Source of the DNA: Alcaligenaceae bacterium SAGV5
Lineage (GTDB): Bacteria; Pseudomonadota; Gammaproteobacteria; Burkholderiales; Burkholderiaceae_B
DNA: 64,000 nt
Assembly: GCA_009360345.1 (NCBI GenBank)
Contig: SPDP01000002.1
Span: 186,001-250,000, forward strand
Direction: 5' to 3'
The first letter of the stretch is position 1; each line of letters starts with the position of its first letter. The notes below the pieces were generated by a model that searched no databases, was not told where the DNA came from, and saw only the letters and a program-made list of their open reading frames with translations. Made by a program: the position numbers and the translations under genes. Shown in pieces: positions 55,474 through 63,819 of the stretch.

Positions 55474-56187
55474 TCAGCGGCCGGATGCGTCGGCCGCGCC
55501 GGACTCCCCATCCGGCAGGACACTCAACAGATTCGTTCCCGTTCGCGACAGGTGCTGCCGCAGGATGTCGCACGCCAGTTCGGCGTTGCGCCCCAGGGCG
55601 GCCTGATAGATCGCCTCGTGTTCCGCCGGCACATTGCGGTCGGGCGAATTGCTGGCCAGGAAAAGACGGCGATACCGGTCGCTCAGATCGTGCAGCGTAT
55701 TGCAGAAGCGCAGCAGCAGCGGCATGCCACAAGCCGAAAACAAGGTGATGTGGAACGTCCGGTGCGCTTTCTCCCAGGCCGGCAGCCTGTCGCCGCTGCG
55801 GTCCACCGCTTCGAGCCTGCTCAGCCGGTGGTAGGCCGCCACCAGGGCATCCTCCCAGTGTTCGTCGCCGCGCCGGATGGACTCGCCCAGGGCCATCACC
55901 TCCAGGTTCATCCGCAAGGCCGTGACCTCCCGGAAATCGTCCGCCGAGACCGGCGCCACCCGGTAACCCTTCTTGTCGTTCGTCACGATCAGCCCATCGG
56001 ACACCAGGCGCATCAGGGCTTCGCGCAGCGGGCTCAGGCTGACGTCGTACTGCTCGCGCAATTCGTCCAGCCTGAGCTTGCTGCCGGGCAACAGCGTGCC
56101 GCCAAGAATCGAACCCCGCAGGGCCTCGACCAGGGTGGTGGACAGCGTGGGGCCGCTTGCGGAAGGCGTATCGGTCAGTGTGGTCAT
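55474..56187 (-). CDS. GntR-family (FadR-type) transcriptional regulator
   Basis: A 237-residue GntR regulator. The winged helix-turn-helix is at about residues 12-78 (LDELREQYDVSLSPLREALM), and an all-helical FCD effector domain with metal-binding histidines follows (EKAHRTFHITL, PAEHEAIYQAAL). It is divergent from the carboxymuconolactone-decarboxylase-like gene, across an AT-rich region with three ATCGAT sites that are its probable operators. Confidence 0.9.
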   Translation of the reverse strand: MTTLTDTPSASGPTLSTTLVEALRGSILGGTLLPGSKLRLDELREQYDVSLSPLREALMRLVSDGLIVTNDKKGYRVAPVSADDFREVTALRMNLEVMALGESIRRGDEHWEDALVAAYHRLSRLEAVDRSGDRLPAWEKAHRTFHITLFSACGMPLLLRFCNTLHDLSDRYRRLFLASNSPDRNVPAEHEAIYQAALGRNAELACDILRQHLSRTGTNLLSVLPDGESGAADASGR

Positions 56188-56260
56188 GCGTGGAACCCGG
56201 ATTGAAAGCGCGTGCGCGCAACGCGCATTCTAGCGGCTTCCGCCCTGCTTCGCGAAAATT

Positions 56261-56320
56261 ATCGATCAAAACAAAAAATTGAATATTTAAAAAATAATCG
56301 ATTACTATATTTAAATCGAT
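56261..56320. promoter_or_regulatory. Three phased ATCGAT sites, candidate GntR operators
   Basis: ATCGAT occurs at 56261-56266, 56297-56302 (inside AATCGATT) and 56315-56320 in an otherwise AT-only stretch. Start-to-start spacings are 36 and 18 bases. The last site abuts the ribosome-binding region (AAGGAGA) of the gene at 56333. Confidence 0.5.
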
Positions 56321-56332
56321 CAAGGAGATTTC

Positions 56333-56785
56333 ATGACGACGCGTTCGCGCCCCGATCCTGCTTTCGTCCAGCAGACCTTCGGCCCCTATGCCGACCCCCT
56401 TGCCACCAAGGAAGACCGCGCCGCCAGCTACCGCCAGATGGCGGGATTCCTGCCCCCCCGGGTCGAGGCCCGGCTCGATGTGACCGGCGCGCTGGATCCG
56501 CTCATGGTCGAATTGCAGGAGAAAGTCCGCGCCCACGCGCTGGAAACCGCCCACTTCGACGACAAGCAGGTGCAGTTGCTGATCTTCGCCATGCTGGTGG
56601 CCGAGCTGAGCGATGCCGCCGTCATCCATGGCGTGGCCGCCCGCCGCGCCGGCGCGAGCTGGCAGGAAATGCAGGCCGTGGTGAACCTGGCCTTCGTCTT
56701 CCGGGGCGTCTCGGCCGCCAACCGCGGCGCCGAGATGCTGATACGCATCGCCGAACGCGAGCGCGAACTGGCCGCCCAGGCCTGA
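56333..56785 (+). CDS. Carboxymuconolactone decarboxylase-like (AhpD-fold) protein
   Basis: A 150-residue all-helical protein resembling the carboxymuconolactone decarboxylase family. The core segment FAMLVAELSDAAVIHGVAAR contains the conserved His within HGVAARRAGAS. The CxxC pair of redox-active AhpD proteins is absent, so an isomerase, decarboxylase or structural role is likelier than peroxidase. It is the first gene of the plus-strand run with the lactonase and a Bug receptor, opposite its probable GntR regulator. Confidence 0.75.
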   Translation: MTTRSRPDPAFVQQTFGPYADPLATKEDRAASYRQMAGFLPPRVEARLDVTGALDPLMVELQEKVRAHALETAHFDDKQVQLLIFAMLVAELSDAAVIHGVAARRAGASWQEMQAVVNLAFVFRGVSAANRGAEMLIRIAERERELAAQA

Positions 56786-56801
56786 ACGCAAGGAGCCCGC
56801 C

Positions 56802-57683
56802 ATGCAAGCCTGCCCAGGCCCGGACCGCCCTACGCGCGCGCCCGCCTTCGCCGTTCCCCGCGGCGCCTGCGACTGCCACGCCCACATCTTCGGGCCGCAA
56901 GACCGCTTCCCGTTCTCGCCCCACCGCAGCTACACGCCGGAAGACTGCACCACGGACGAATACCGCGACATGCTGGCCACGCTGGGCTTCGACCGCGGCG
57001 TGCTGGTCCAGGGCGGCGCCCACGGCACCGACAATGCCGCGATGCTGGACGCCATGGAGCGGCTGGGCCCCCGCATCAAAGGCATCGCCGTGCTGCCGCC
57101 CGGCACCCCGCTGCGCGAGCGCGAAGCGCTGCATGCCAAGGGCGTGCGGGGCTTTCGCATGTCGACCGTCGTATCGGGCGGCGTAGGCTTCGATCAACTG
57201 GAAGCGCTGGCCGCCGAAGCCGAGGAAATGGGCTGGCACCTGTTGCTGCATTTCCACCGTTCCGAGGAACTGGTCGCCGTCGCCGACCGCCTGCGCCGGC
57301 TGCGCTGCCATTACGTGCTGGATCACCTGGCGCGCATCCGCGCGGACGAGGGAATGGATTCGCCAGCCTTCGCGACGGTGATGTCGCTGCTGGACACCGG
57401 CCGCTGCTGGGTCAAGCTGGCCAGCCTGTATCGCTTGTCCAGCGAACCCTATCCGCACGCCGACATGCTGCCCATGATCCACCACGTGGTGGCCGCGCGG
57501 CCCGACCGCATGATCTGGGGCAGCAACTGGCCCCATCCCATCCACACCGGTCCCATGCCCAACGACGGCGACCTGGTGGACCTCATCCCGCTCTGGGTGC
57601 CCGACGCCGGGCACCGGCACCGGATGCTGGTCGACAACCCGCAGGCGCTGTACGGCTTCGAGCCGCCGCCTCGGCAGGCGTGA
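56802..57683 (+). CDS. Amidohydrolase-family lactonase, LigI-like
   Basis: A 293-residue amidohydrolase of the 2-pyrone-4,6-dicarboxylate lactonase/COG3618 group. The first metal/ligand motif is CDCHAHIFGP, followed by the histidines in HLLLHFHRSEE and LDHLAR. The final acidic region is MIWGSNWPHPI. The position that carries the catalytic Asp in many amidohydrolases reads Ser-Asn-Trp here, which is common in this subgroup. It probably hydrolyses a cyclic ester from aromatic ring cleavage, within the same cluster as the monooxygenase. Confidence 0.87.
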   Translation: MQACPGPDRPTRAPAFAVPRGACDCHAHIFGPQDRFPFSPHRSYTPEDCTTDEYRDMLATLGFDRGVLVQGGAHGTDNAAMLDAMERLGPRIKGIAVLPPGTPLREREALHAKGVRGFRMSTVVSGGVGFDQLEALAAEAEEMGWHLLLHFHRSEELVAVADRLRRLRCHYVLDHLARIRADEGMDSPAFATVMSLLDTGRCWVKLASLYRLSSEPYPHADMLPMIHHVVAARPDRMIWGSNWPHPIHTGPMPNDGDLVDLIPLWVPDAGHRHRMLVDNPQALYGFEPPPRQA

Positions 57684-57724
57684 CCCTCGCCCCTTCCCCA
57701 CCATAAAGATCCAGGAGACACCCC

Positions 57725-58687
57725 ATGCCCTTGAACCCGCGCTTTCTTCTGGCCTCGGCCATGCTGGCCGCCGGCGCGTCCGCCCATGCCGGCTACCCCG
57801 AGAAGCCCATCACCTTCGTCGTGCCCTTTCCCCCGGGCGGCACCACGGACATCATCGCCCGGTCGCTGGCCGCCCGCCTTGGCGCGGAGCTCAAGCAGAC
57901 CGTGGTGGTCGAGAACCGCCCGGGCGCGGGCGGCAATATCGGCGCGCAGGCGGTCGCCCGCGCCCAGCCCGACGGCTACACGCTGCTGCTGTCCACCGCC
58001 GGGCCGCTCAGCATCAACCAGCACCTGTACAAGAACCCCGGCTACGATCCGGCATCCAGTTTCGCGCCGGTCGCCCTGGTGGCCGCGGTGCCCATCATGC
58101 TGGTGGCCAATCCGTCCGCGCCGTTCAAGACCGTTGCCGAACTCGTGGACTATGCGCGCAAGCATCCGGGCAAGTTGTCATATGGCTCGCAGGGCAATGG
58201 CACCACCAGCCATCTCACGATGGAGCTGTTGAAGACCCAGGCCGGCATCGGCATCCAGCACATTCCCTATCGCGGCAGCGCGCCGGCGGCGACCGACCTG
58301 ATGGGGGGCGTGGTGCAGGTGATGTTCGACAACTCTCCCAGCACGCTGCCCTTCGTCAAGGGCGGCAAGATGCGGGCGCTGGGCGTGGCTTCGCCCAAGC
58401 GCGTGAAGGGCATGGAAGACATTCCCGCGGTGGCCGAGACCCTGCCGGGCTTCACCTCCGAGGCCTGGTTCGGCCTGGTGGCCCCGGCCGCCACGCCGGC
58501 CGCCACGGTGGACATCCTGAACAAGGCCGTCAACAAGATCCTGTCCAGCGCCGAATACAAGCAGGAACTGGCCACCTCCGGTACCGAACCGTTGGGCGGC
58601 ACGCCGGCGGATTTCGCCAAATACCGCAGCGCCGAAGCCGCGAAGTGGGGGGAAATCGTACGCGCCGCGGATATCCGCCTGGATTGA
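57725..58687 (+). CDS. Bug/TctC-family periplasmic solute receptor
   Basis: A 320-residue Bug receptor with a short signal peptide ending near residue 19 (ASAHAGYP). The ligand loop is PFPPGGTTDIIAR, and VVENRPGAGGNIGAQAVAR follows. It closes the CMD-like/lactonase unit and probably captures the aromatic or dicarboxylic substrate. Downstream is a small hairpin and then a 242-base palindrome, with no further gene for 468 bases. Confidence 0.92.
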   Translation: MPLNPRFLLASAMLAAGASAHAGYPEKPITFVVPFPPGGTTDIIARSLAARLGAELKQTVVVENRPGAGGNIGAQAVARAQPDGYTLLLSTAGPLSINQHLYKNPGYDPASSFAPVALVAAVPIMLVANPSAPFKTVAELVDYARKHPGKLSYGSQGNGTTSHLTMELLKTQAGIGIQHIPYRGSAPAATDLMGGVVQVMFDNSPSTLPFVKGGKMRALGVASPKRVKGMEDIPAVAETLPGFTSEAWFGLVAPAATPAATVDILNKAVNKILSSAEYKQELATSGTEPLGGTPADFAKYRSAEAAKWGEIVRAADIRLD

Positions 58688-58705
58688 TCCGGCGGGCGCG
58701 GGCTC

Positions 58706-58734
58706 TAGCCATGAATCGGCATTCATGATGGCTA
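58706..58734 (+). terminator. Hairpin after the Bug gene
   Basis: TAGCC plus ATGAAT pairs with ATTCAT plus GGCTA around a CGGC loop, with a 3-base bulge. There is no T tract. It lies 18 bases after the stop and probably ends transcription or stabilises the 3' end. Confidence 0.5.
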
Positions 58735-58770
58735 AGGGGGGTGTCGAGCAGGAGTTGGGTTCTTGAGCCG

Positions 58771-59012
58771 TCCTTGACCGGTGGGGCGGGGCGGCCCGCG
58801 GTGGGGCGCAGCGAAGCCGGTCCCGCTGCGCGGGACTACCCGGTGAGAGCAGGCTTGGCGGGGCGGGCGCAGAACTCGGGCGGGCACAGTCCCCCGGACT
58901 GTGCCTACTGCCGCCCTCAAACAGCTGCGCCCTTGCTTCCCCGCCAAGCCTGCTCTCACCGGCGGCTCCGAAAGCGCCCCACCGCGGGCCGCCCCGCCCC
59001 ACCGGTCAAGGA
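58771..59012. repeat. 242-bp nested palindrome in a gene-free stretch
   Basis: Outer arms 58771-58809 and 58974-59012 are perfect 39-base inverted copies. Inside them, 58840-58863 and 58939-58962 are perfect 24-base arms, then 58865-58872 with 58925-58932. CACAGTCC-CCC-GGACTGTG (58885-58903) forms the tip. A side hairpin, GTCCCGC-TGC-GCGGGAC, sits at 58820-58836 on the left arm only. The whole could extrude as a cruciform or fold as a long RNA rod. No coding sequence is credible within it, and the remaining bases of the 58688-59155 gap show only a flanking hairpin and a short repeat. Confidence 0.9.
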
Positions 59013-59099
59013 CTACGGCAGCTATCAGTGACGGACGCAGGTCCAGGTCCGGCGAAAGTTCTTTATCTCATTCAAGAAAACGACCGCACTGAAGCCCTT

Positions 59100-59152
59100 G
59101 GATCTATGTGACTAGCGGTACAGGTCTTGTCCGGGGCCAGGACACGAATGCC
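59100..59152. repeat. Short dispersed repeat, copy 2
   Basis: It shares GGATCYATGYG and the exact 16-mer CAGGTCTTGTCCGGGG (59121-59136) with 1571-1620. It ends 3 bases before the stop codon of the minus-strand gene that follows. Function unknown. Confidence 0.5.
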
Positions 59153-59155
59153 GAA

Positions 59156-60010
59156 CTAACGCTCGTCGCCCAGGAACAGCGCGCGCACCTGGTCCGCGGT
59201 CGCCAGCCTGCGCCCCAGCGCGCCGGCGACCTCGGCCACCTGGCGCACCAGCGCGGCATTGTCGGGCGCGATCGAACCGTCGCGCAGGTACAGGTTGTTC
59301 TCGAAGCCCACGCGCGCATGCCCGCCCAGCGCGGCCGCCGCCCCGGCGCAGGCGTGCTCGTGCCGGCCGAAGGCGCACATGGCCCAGGGATAGGCCTGAT
59401 CGTGGACGGCCAGGAAAGGCAGCAGGTCGGACGGCGACGAAGTCTGGCCCGCGCTGTAGCGGCCCAGCACGAACAACAGGAACCACGGCGCATCGGGCAC
59501 CACGCCCTGGCGGCGATAGGCCTGCCAGCGCTCGACGTCGCCGGTGTCGTACAGGATGACCTGGGTCATCACCCTTTCCCGGGCCAGCCAGGAAAACAGC
59601 GAGGCGACGCGGGCGTCGGCCTGCGGGCCCAGGGCGATCTCGCGCAGCCCCACCGACACGGCCTCGGGCTTGACCGCCATCACCGACGCGACCTGCTCGT
59701 CGGGCGCATACACGCCCGCGGCTTCCGTGGTGATCTGCACCACCAGTTCGTTGCCCACCGCCTGCCGCACCGCGCGCGTGGCGGCCAGGTAGGCGTCGGG
59801 CTCCAGGCTGTGCGACTGGTCGGCCTTGCGCACGTGCATGTGCAGCATGGACGCCCCGGCGTCCAGGCACAGCTTGGCGGTCTCGGCCAATTGGCCGGGC
59901 GTGACCGGCACCGCGGCGTGGTCGGCGATTTTCTTGTAGGCGCCGTTGGGCGCCACGGTAACGATCAGCGGGGCATCCAGGCTGGATGAAGCGGGAGCGG
60001 GCATGTTCAT
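59156..60010 (-). CDS. Beta-keto acid cleavage enzyme (BKACE) family protein
   Basis: A 284-residue TIM-barrel zinc enzyme of the 3-keto-5-aminohexanoate cleavage family, which condenses a beta-keto acid with acetyl-CoA or another CoA thioester. Metal-binding motifs are LHMHVRKADQSHS (two His) and FGRHEHACAG. The catalytic Glu is in GFENNLYLRDG. The start M-N-M at 60010 is 11 bases after the glutathione reductase stop. Substrates vary widely across the family and are not deducible here, though a catabolic intermediate of the neighbouring cluster is possible. Confidence 0.88.
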   Translation of the reverse strand: MNMPAPASSSLDAPLIVTVAPNGAYKKIADHAAVPVTPGQLAETAKLCLDAGASMLHMHVRKADQSHSLEPDAYLAATRAVRQAVGNELVVQITTEAAGVYAPDEQVASVMAVKPEAVSVGLREIALGPQADARVASLFSWLARERVMTQVILYDTGDVERWQAYRRQGVVPDAPWFLLFVLGRYSAGQTSSPSDLLPFLAVHDQAYPWAMCAFGRHEHACAGAAAALGGHARVGFENNLYLRDGSIAPDNAALVRQVAEVAGALGRRLATADQVRALFLGDER

Positions 60011-60021
60011 CGTTGCTTCCC

Positions 60022-61377
60022 TCAGGCGCCGACCGGCTCGCGCATGGTGACGAACTCCTCGGCCGCCGTCGGGTGCAGTCCTATGGTCTGGTCGAACTGC
60101 CGCTTGGTGGCGCCGCATTTCATGGCGATGGCCAGGCCCTGGATGATTTCGGGACCGTCGGGCCCCACCATGTGGCAGCCCACCACCCGGTCGCTCGCAT
60201 CGTCCACGACCAGTTTCATCATGGTCTGCTCGTCGCGTCCCGACAGCGTGTTCTTCATCGGGCGGAACCGCGAGCGATAGACGCGGATGCTGCCGTAGCG
60301 CTTGCGGGCGTCCTCTTCGGACAGGCCGACCGTGGCCACCGGCGGCTGGCTGAACACCGCCGCGGGCACGTTCTCGGCATCGGCCTGCATGGGATTGTTG
60401 TTGTAGAGCGTCTCGGCCAGGGCCCGCCCTTCGGCGATCGCCCAGGGCGTCAGATTCAGGCGGTCGGTCACGTCGCCCACGGCATAGATGCCGGATACGC
60501 TGGTGCGGGACTGTCCGTCGACCTTGATCTCGCCCTGCTCGCCCAGCGCCACGCCGCAGGCCTCCAGCCCGAGCCCGCGGGTGTTGGGCGCGCGGCCCGT
60601 GGCCATCATCACCTGGTCGACCACCAGGACCTCGCCGCCGTCGAGTTGCGCGGCGATCCGGCCATCGCGCCGCGCCAACCCCACCACGCGGGTGTGCTGA
60701 CGGATGACGACGCCGCGCCGCTGCAGTCCCTCGGCCACCGTCTGGCGGATGTCCTGGTCGAATCCCCCCAGCACCTGGTCACGCCGGATCGCCAGGGTCA
60801 CGCGCGCTCCGGCGCCGCGGAAAATGCCCGCGAATTCCAGCGCGATGTATCCGCCGCCCACGATCAGCACGTCGTCCGGAAGCTTGTCCAGCGACAGCGC
60901 CTCGTTGGAGGTGATCGCCAGTTCGATGCCCGGAATGTCGGGCAGCACGGCATGGCCGCCGGTGGCGATCATGATGCGTTCGGCCGTATGGCGCTTGCCG
61001 GCGACCTCGACCGTATGCGGGTCCACCATGACGGCGCGGCCCTCGATCAGCGTCACGCCGGCCTGGTCCAGCATCCGGCGGTAGATCCCTTCCAGGCGGT
61101 CGATCTCGCGGTTCTTGGCGGCCACCAGCGCGCCCCAGTCCAGGTTCGCGCCCGGGACGGTCCAGCCGTAGCCCGCCGCGTCCTGGAAGGCGTCGGCGAA
61201 CTGCGACCCGTACATCAGCAGCTTCTTCGGCACGCAGCCGCGTATGACGCAGGTACCGCCCACCCGGTTGTCCTCGCAGATCGCCACGCGCGCCCCGTAC
61301 GACGCGGCCCGGCGCGAGCCGGCCACGCCGCCCGAACCGGCGCCAATGGTGATAAGGTCGTAGTCGAACGCAGGCAT
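60022..61377 (-). CDS. gor: Glutathione-disulfide reductase
   Basis: A 451-residue flavoprotein disulfide reductase. The FAD motif is IGAGSGGVAGSRRA and the redox-active pair is C43/C48 (GGTCVIRGCVPKK). The NAD(P)-binding fold has VGGGYIALEFAGIF, and the C-terminal catalytic dyad is in IGLHPTAAEEF. The CVIRGC spacing matches plant/proteobacterial glutathione reductases rather than lipoamide dehydrogenases. It maintains reduced glutathione in the cytoplasm. Pairing with a BKACE gene on the same strand is likely incidental. Confidence 0.92.
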   Translation of the reverse strand: MPAFDYDLITIGAGSGGVAGSRRAASYGARVAICEDNRVGGTCVIRGCVPKKLLMYGSQFADAFQDAAGYGWTVPGANLDWGALVAAKNREIDRLEGIYRRMLDQAGVTLIEGRAVMVDPHTVEVAGKRHTAERIMIATGGHAVLPDIPGIELAITSNEALSLDKLPDDVLIVGGGYIALEFAGIFRGAGARVTLAIRRDQVLGGFDQDIRQTVAEGLQRRGVVIRQHTRVVGLARRDGRIAAQLDGGEVLVVDQVMMATGRAPNTRGLGLEACGVALGEQGEIKVDGQSRTSVSGIYAVGDVTDRLNLTPWAIAEGRALAETLYNNNPMQADAENVPAAVFSQPPVATVGLSEEDARKRYGSIRVYRSRFRPMKNTLSGRDEQTMMKLVVDDASDRVVGCHMVGPDGPEIIQGLAIAMKCGATKRQFDQTIGLHPTAAEEFVTMREPVGA

Positions 61378-61452
61378 CAGGCAGGTCTCCGCAACAAGAA
61401 ACGATACGTAGGCCCTGGATCATAACCCGCACGGCCCACGCCGCCGAACCCC

Positions 61453-62085
61453 ATGACCGAACCCAACCGCGACATCTCAGCCCCCACCCTGGACTACTAC
61501 GAACAGAACGCCGCCGCCTTCTGGGAAGGCACGCGCGGCCACGACGTCGGGCAGAACATCGACGCGCTGCTGCGGCACGTCGCCGCGCCCGCGCCCCTGT
61601 CCATCCTGGACTTCGGGTGCGGGCCGGGCCGCGACCTGAAGGCCTTGCGCGAACGGGGCCACGAGGCCGTGGGCCTGGACGGCTCGCCATCATTCGCCGC
61701 CATGGCGCGGACGCACAGCGGCTGCGAGGTATGGTGCCAGGACTTCCTGGCGCTCGACCTGCCGGCCCATCGCTTCGACGGCATCTTCGCCAACGCCTCG
61801 ATGTTCCACATCCCCAGCCAGGACCTGCCACGCGTGCTGGCCGCCCTGCGCGCCACGCTCAAGCCAGGCGGCGTATTGTTCTGCTCCAACCCCCGCGGCA
61901 ATAACGAAGAAGGCTGGAACCGGGGCCGCTACGGCGTCTACCATGACCTGGAACAGTGGCGCCGATACCTGGACGCCGCCGGCTTCGACGAGCTCGAGCA
62001 TTACTACCGGCCCGCCGGCCTGCCGCGCGCCCAGCAGCCCTGGCTCGCCACCGTCTGGCGCCGCCGGGCCGCGCCGATGGAGTAG
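61453..62085 (+). CDS. Class I SAM-dependent methyltransferase
   Basis: A 210-residue methyltransferase with motif I ILDFGCGPGRDLKAL (about residues 50-64), motif II region HEAVGLDGSPSF, and the post-motif LPAHRFDGIFANASMFHIP. The C-terminal segment has the RNNEEGWNR-like loop GNNEEGWNRGRYG. Substrate unknown; small-molecule or thiol methylation is plausible. It is divergent from gor across 75 bases and followed after 34 bases by another methyltransferase on the same strand. Confidence 0.87.
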   Translation: MTEPNRDISAPTLDYYEQNAAAFWEGTRGHDVGQNIDALLRHVAAPAPLSILDFGCGPGRDLKALRERGHEAVGLDGSPSFAAMARTHSGCEVWCQDFLALDLPAHRFDGIFANASMFHIPSQDLPRVLAALRATLKPGGVLFCSNPRGNNEEGWNRGRYGVYHDLEQWRRYLDAAGFDELEHYYRPAGLPRAQQPWLATVWRRRAAPME

Positions 62086-62119
62086 ACTCGGCCCCCTTCG
62101 CCCTTGCCTTTTCCCCACC

Positions 62120-63253
62120 GTGACGACCGCCGACGACATCCTGCACTGGAACGATCCCGACCCCCGCGAGGCAGCCTGGCTGTCGGCCGGCGGGCATCCC
62201 CCTCCCCGACGCGTCGAGACGGCGGACGACCGCATGCCGGCCGACCAGGCCTATCGCCTGGCCTGCGAAGGCACGGCGCTGCTGTGGCGCGGCGACTTCC
62301 AGAACGCCCGCCTGCTGCTGCAGGCCATGGCACGGCGGGTGGACCGCCGGCCGTTCAAGCCCGGCGCCACGATCACCCAGACCTTCCATCTGTATCGCCA
62401 GGCGCAGTTGCAGCGCGCCCGCGTGCTGGGCATGCTGCTGGTGCCCCTGGACGCGGATTTCGGTATCCCGCTGCGGCGCGCGCCCGACGTGAGACAAGCC
62501 TGCCAGGAAGCCTATGGCGACATCGGCCGCGCCGCGGTGGTCTCGCTGCGCGAACTGCAAGGCGTGATCGGCGCCCACGAGTGGCGCAAGAAAGGCGTGC
62601 CCGTGGCGGCGCTCGGCGCCCGCATCCATCCCCATCACGGGGTCTTTTCGCCGATACGCGGCGAATACGTGGAACTGGTGGCGCGGGCGCCGCTGCCGGG
62701 ACAGGACACCGCCTTCGACATCGGCACCGGCACCGGCGTGCTGGCCGCCCTGCTGGCGCGGCGCGGCGTGCGCCGGATCGTAGCGACCGACGCCGATCCC
62801 CAGGCCCTGGCCTGCGCACGCGAAAACGTCGACCGGCTCGGCCTGGCGGACCGTGTCCGCGTCGAAACGGCCGACCTCTTTCCCAAAGGCCGCGCGCAGC
62901 TCATCGTCTGCAATCCCCCCTGGGTACCCGGGCCCGCGCACTCCAGCCTGGACCGGGCGGTCTTCGATCCCGACAGCCGCATGCTGCGCGGCTTCCTGGC
63001 CGGATTGGCCAGCCACCTGGCGCCCAAAGGCGAAGGCTGGCTGATCTTGTCGGACCTGGCCGAACACCTGGGCCTGCGCCCCCGGTCCGAACTGCTGGCG
63101 CTGATTGAAAACGCCGGCCTGCAGGTAATCGACCGCATCGAGACCCGCCCCCGCCATCCCAAGGCGCAGGACGGAAACGATCCCCTGCACGCGGCCCGGT
63201 CCGCCGAGACCACGGTGCTGTGGCGGCTCGCGGCGCGCCCGGCGCAGCCCTGA
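62120..63253 (+). CDS. Methyltransferase with NPPW motif (HemK/small-MTase type)
   Basis: A 377-residue SAM-dependent methyltransferase. The N-terminal half (1-190) is a substrate-recognition region. The catalytic domain has FDIGTGTGVLAALL (about 199-212), ATDADPQAL and the NPPW motif at 265-268, which marks enzymes that methylate amide or exocyclic amino nitrogens, as in RlmG, RsmC and PrmC. The GTG start at 62120 is the best available; the next ATG, 62233, would drop 38 residues. An rRNA or protein glutamine target is likely. Confidence 0.85.
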   Translation: MTTADDILHWNDPDPREAAWLSAGGHPPPRRVETADDRMPADQAYRLACEGTALLWRGDFQNARLLLQAMARRVDRRPFKPGATITQTFHLYRQAQLQRARVLGMLLVPLDADFGIPLRRAPDVRQACQEAYGDIGRAAVVSLRELQGVIGAHEWRKKGVPVAALGARIHPHHGVFSPIRGEYVELVARAPLPGQDTAFDIGTGTGVLAALLARRGVRRIVATDADPQALACARENVDRLGLADRVRVETADLFPKGRAQLIVCNPPWVPGPAHSSLDRAVFDPDSRMLRGFLAGLASHLAPKGEGWLILSDLAEHLGLRPRSELLALIENAGLQVIDRIETRPRHPKAQDGNDPLHAARSAETTVLWRLAARPAQP

Positions 63254-63273
63254 CCTTCACCTCGAGGACTCCC

Positions 63274-63576
63274 ATGATCAAGCACATCGCCATGTGGCGT
63301 TTGAAACTCGAAGATGGCGACACCCGCGAATCGGTTTTCGCGGTCATACGCGAAACCATCGCGGCGCAGCGCGGGCGCATTCCGGGCCTGCTCGAATCCG
63401 AAGCCGGATTGAACTTCAGCACGTCGAGCAAGGCGCTGGACGTGGTGGTCTACACGGTGTTCACCGACCGCGAGGCGCTGCAGGGCTACCACGCCCATCC
63501 GGTCCACATGGAAACGCGCGCCAGGATGGATCGCTATCTCAGCTCGGGCTGCATGGTCGACTACGAAGTCGCCTGA
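63274..63576 (+). CDS. Dabb-family stress-responsive alpha/beta-barrel protein
   Basis: A 100-residue protein of the Dabb (stress-responsive A/B barrel) family, a dimeric ferredoxin-like fold. The opening MIKHIAMWRLKLEDG and the segment VVVYTVFTDREALQGYHAHP followed by VH are characteristic. It follows the methyltransferase by 20 bases (GAGGA ribosome site) and precedes a GC hairpin. Biochemical role undetermined. Confidence 0.88.
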   Translation: MIKHIAMWRLKLEDGDTRESVFAVIRETIAAQRGRIPGLLESEAGLNFSTSSKALDVVVYTVFTDREALQGYHAHPVHMETRARMDRYLSSGCMVDYEVA

Positions 63577-63582
63577 TCCCCC

Positions 63583-63604
63583 CGCCGCGCCTTCGCGCGC
63601 GGCG
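63583..63604. terminator. Perfect GC hairpin after the Dabb gene
   Basis: CGCCGCGC pairs with GCGCGGCG around a 6-base loop, starting 7 bases after the stop. There is no T tract, so it is either a weak terminator or another intergenic palindrome. The remainder of the 243-base gap to 63819 shows no gene. Confidence 0.5.
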
Positions 63605-63819
63605 CCCCCTCCTCCATTCAGCCTAGTCCCGGCCCACCGTTTGCCATATTCAGCGGCTTGCGGTTCCTCCCTACCATCCCCTGCATGAACCCCTGGCGCC
63701 ATCCGGACCGGGGTTCGACACCAGTCCGCGCCGCACGGCCCACCCTCTCTGGTCAGGATGGTCCGCGCGCCGCGCATTCATGCCATGCACCCCCTGGGGG
63801 GGAATTAGGGAGCACGACG

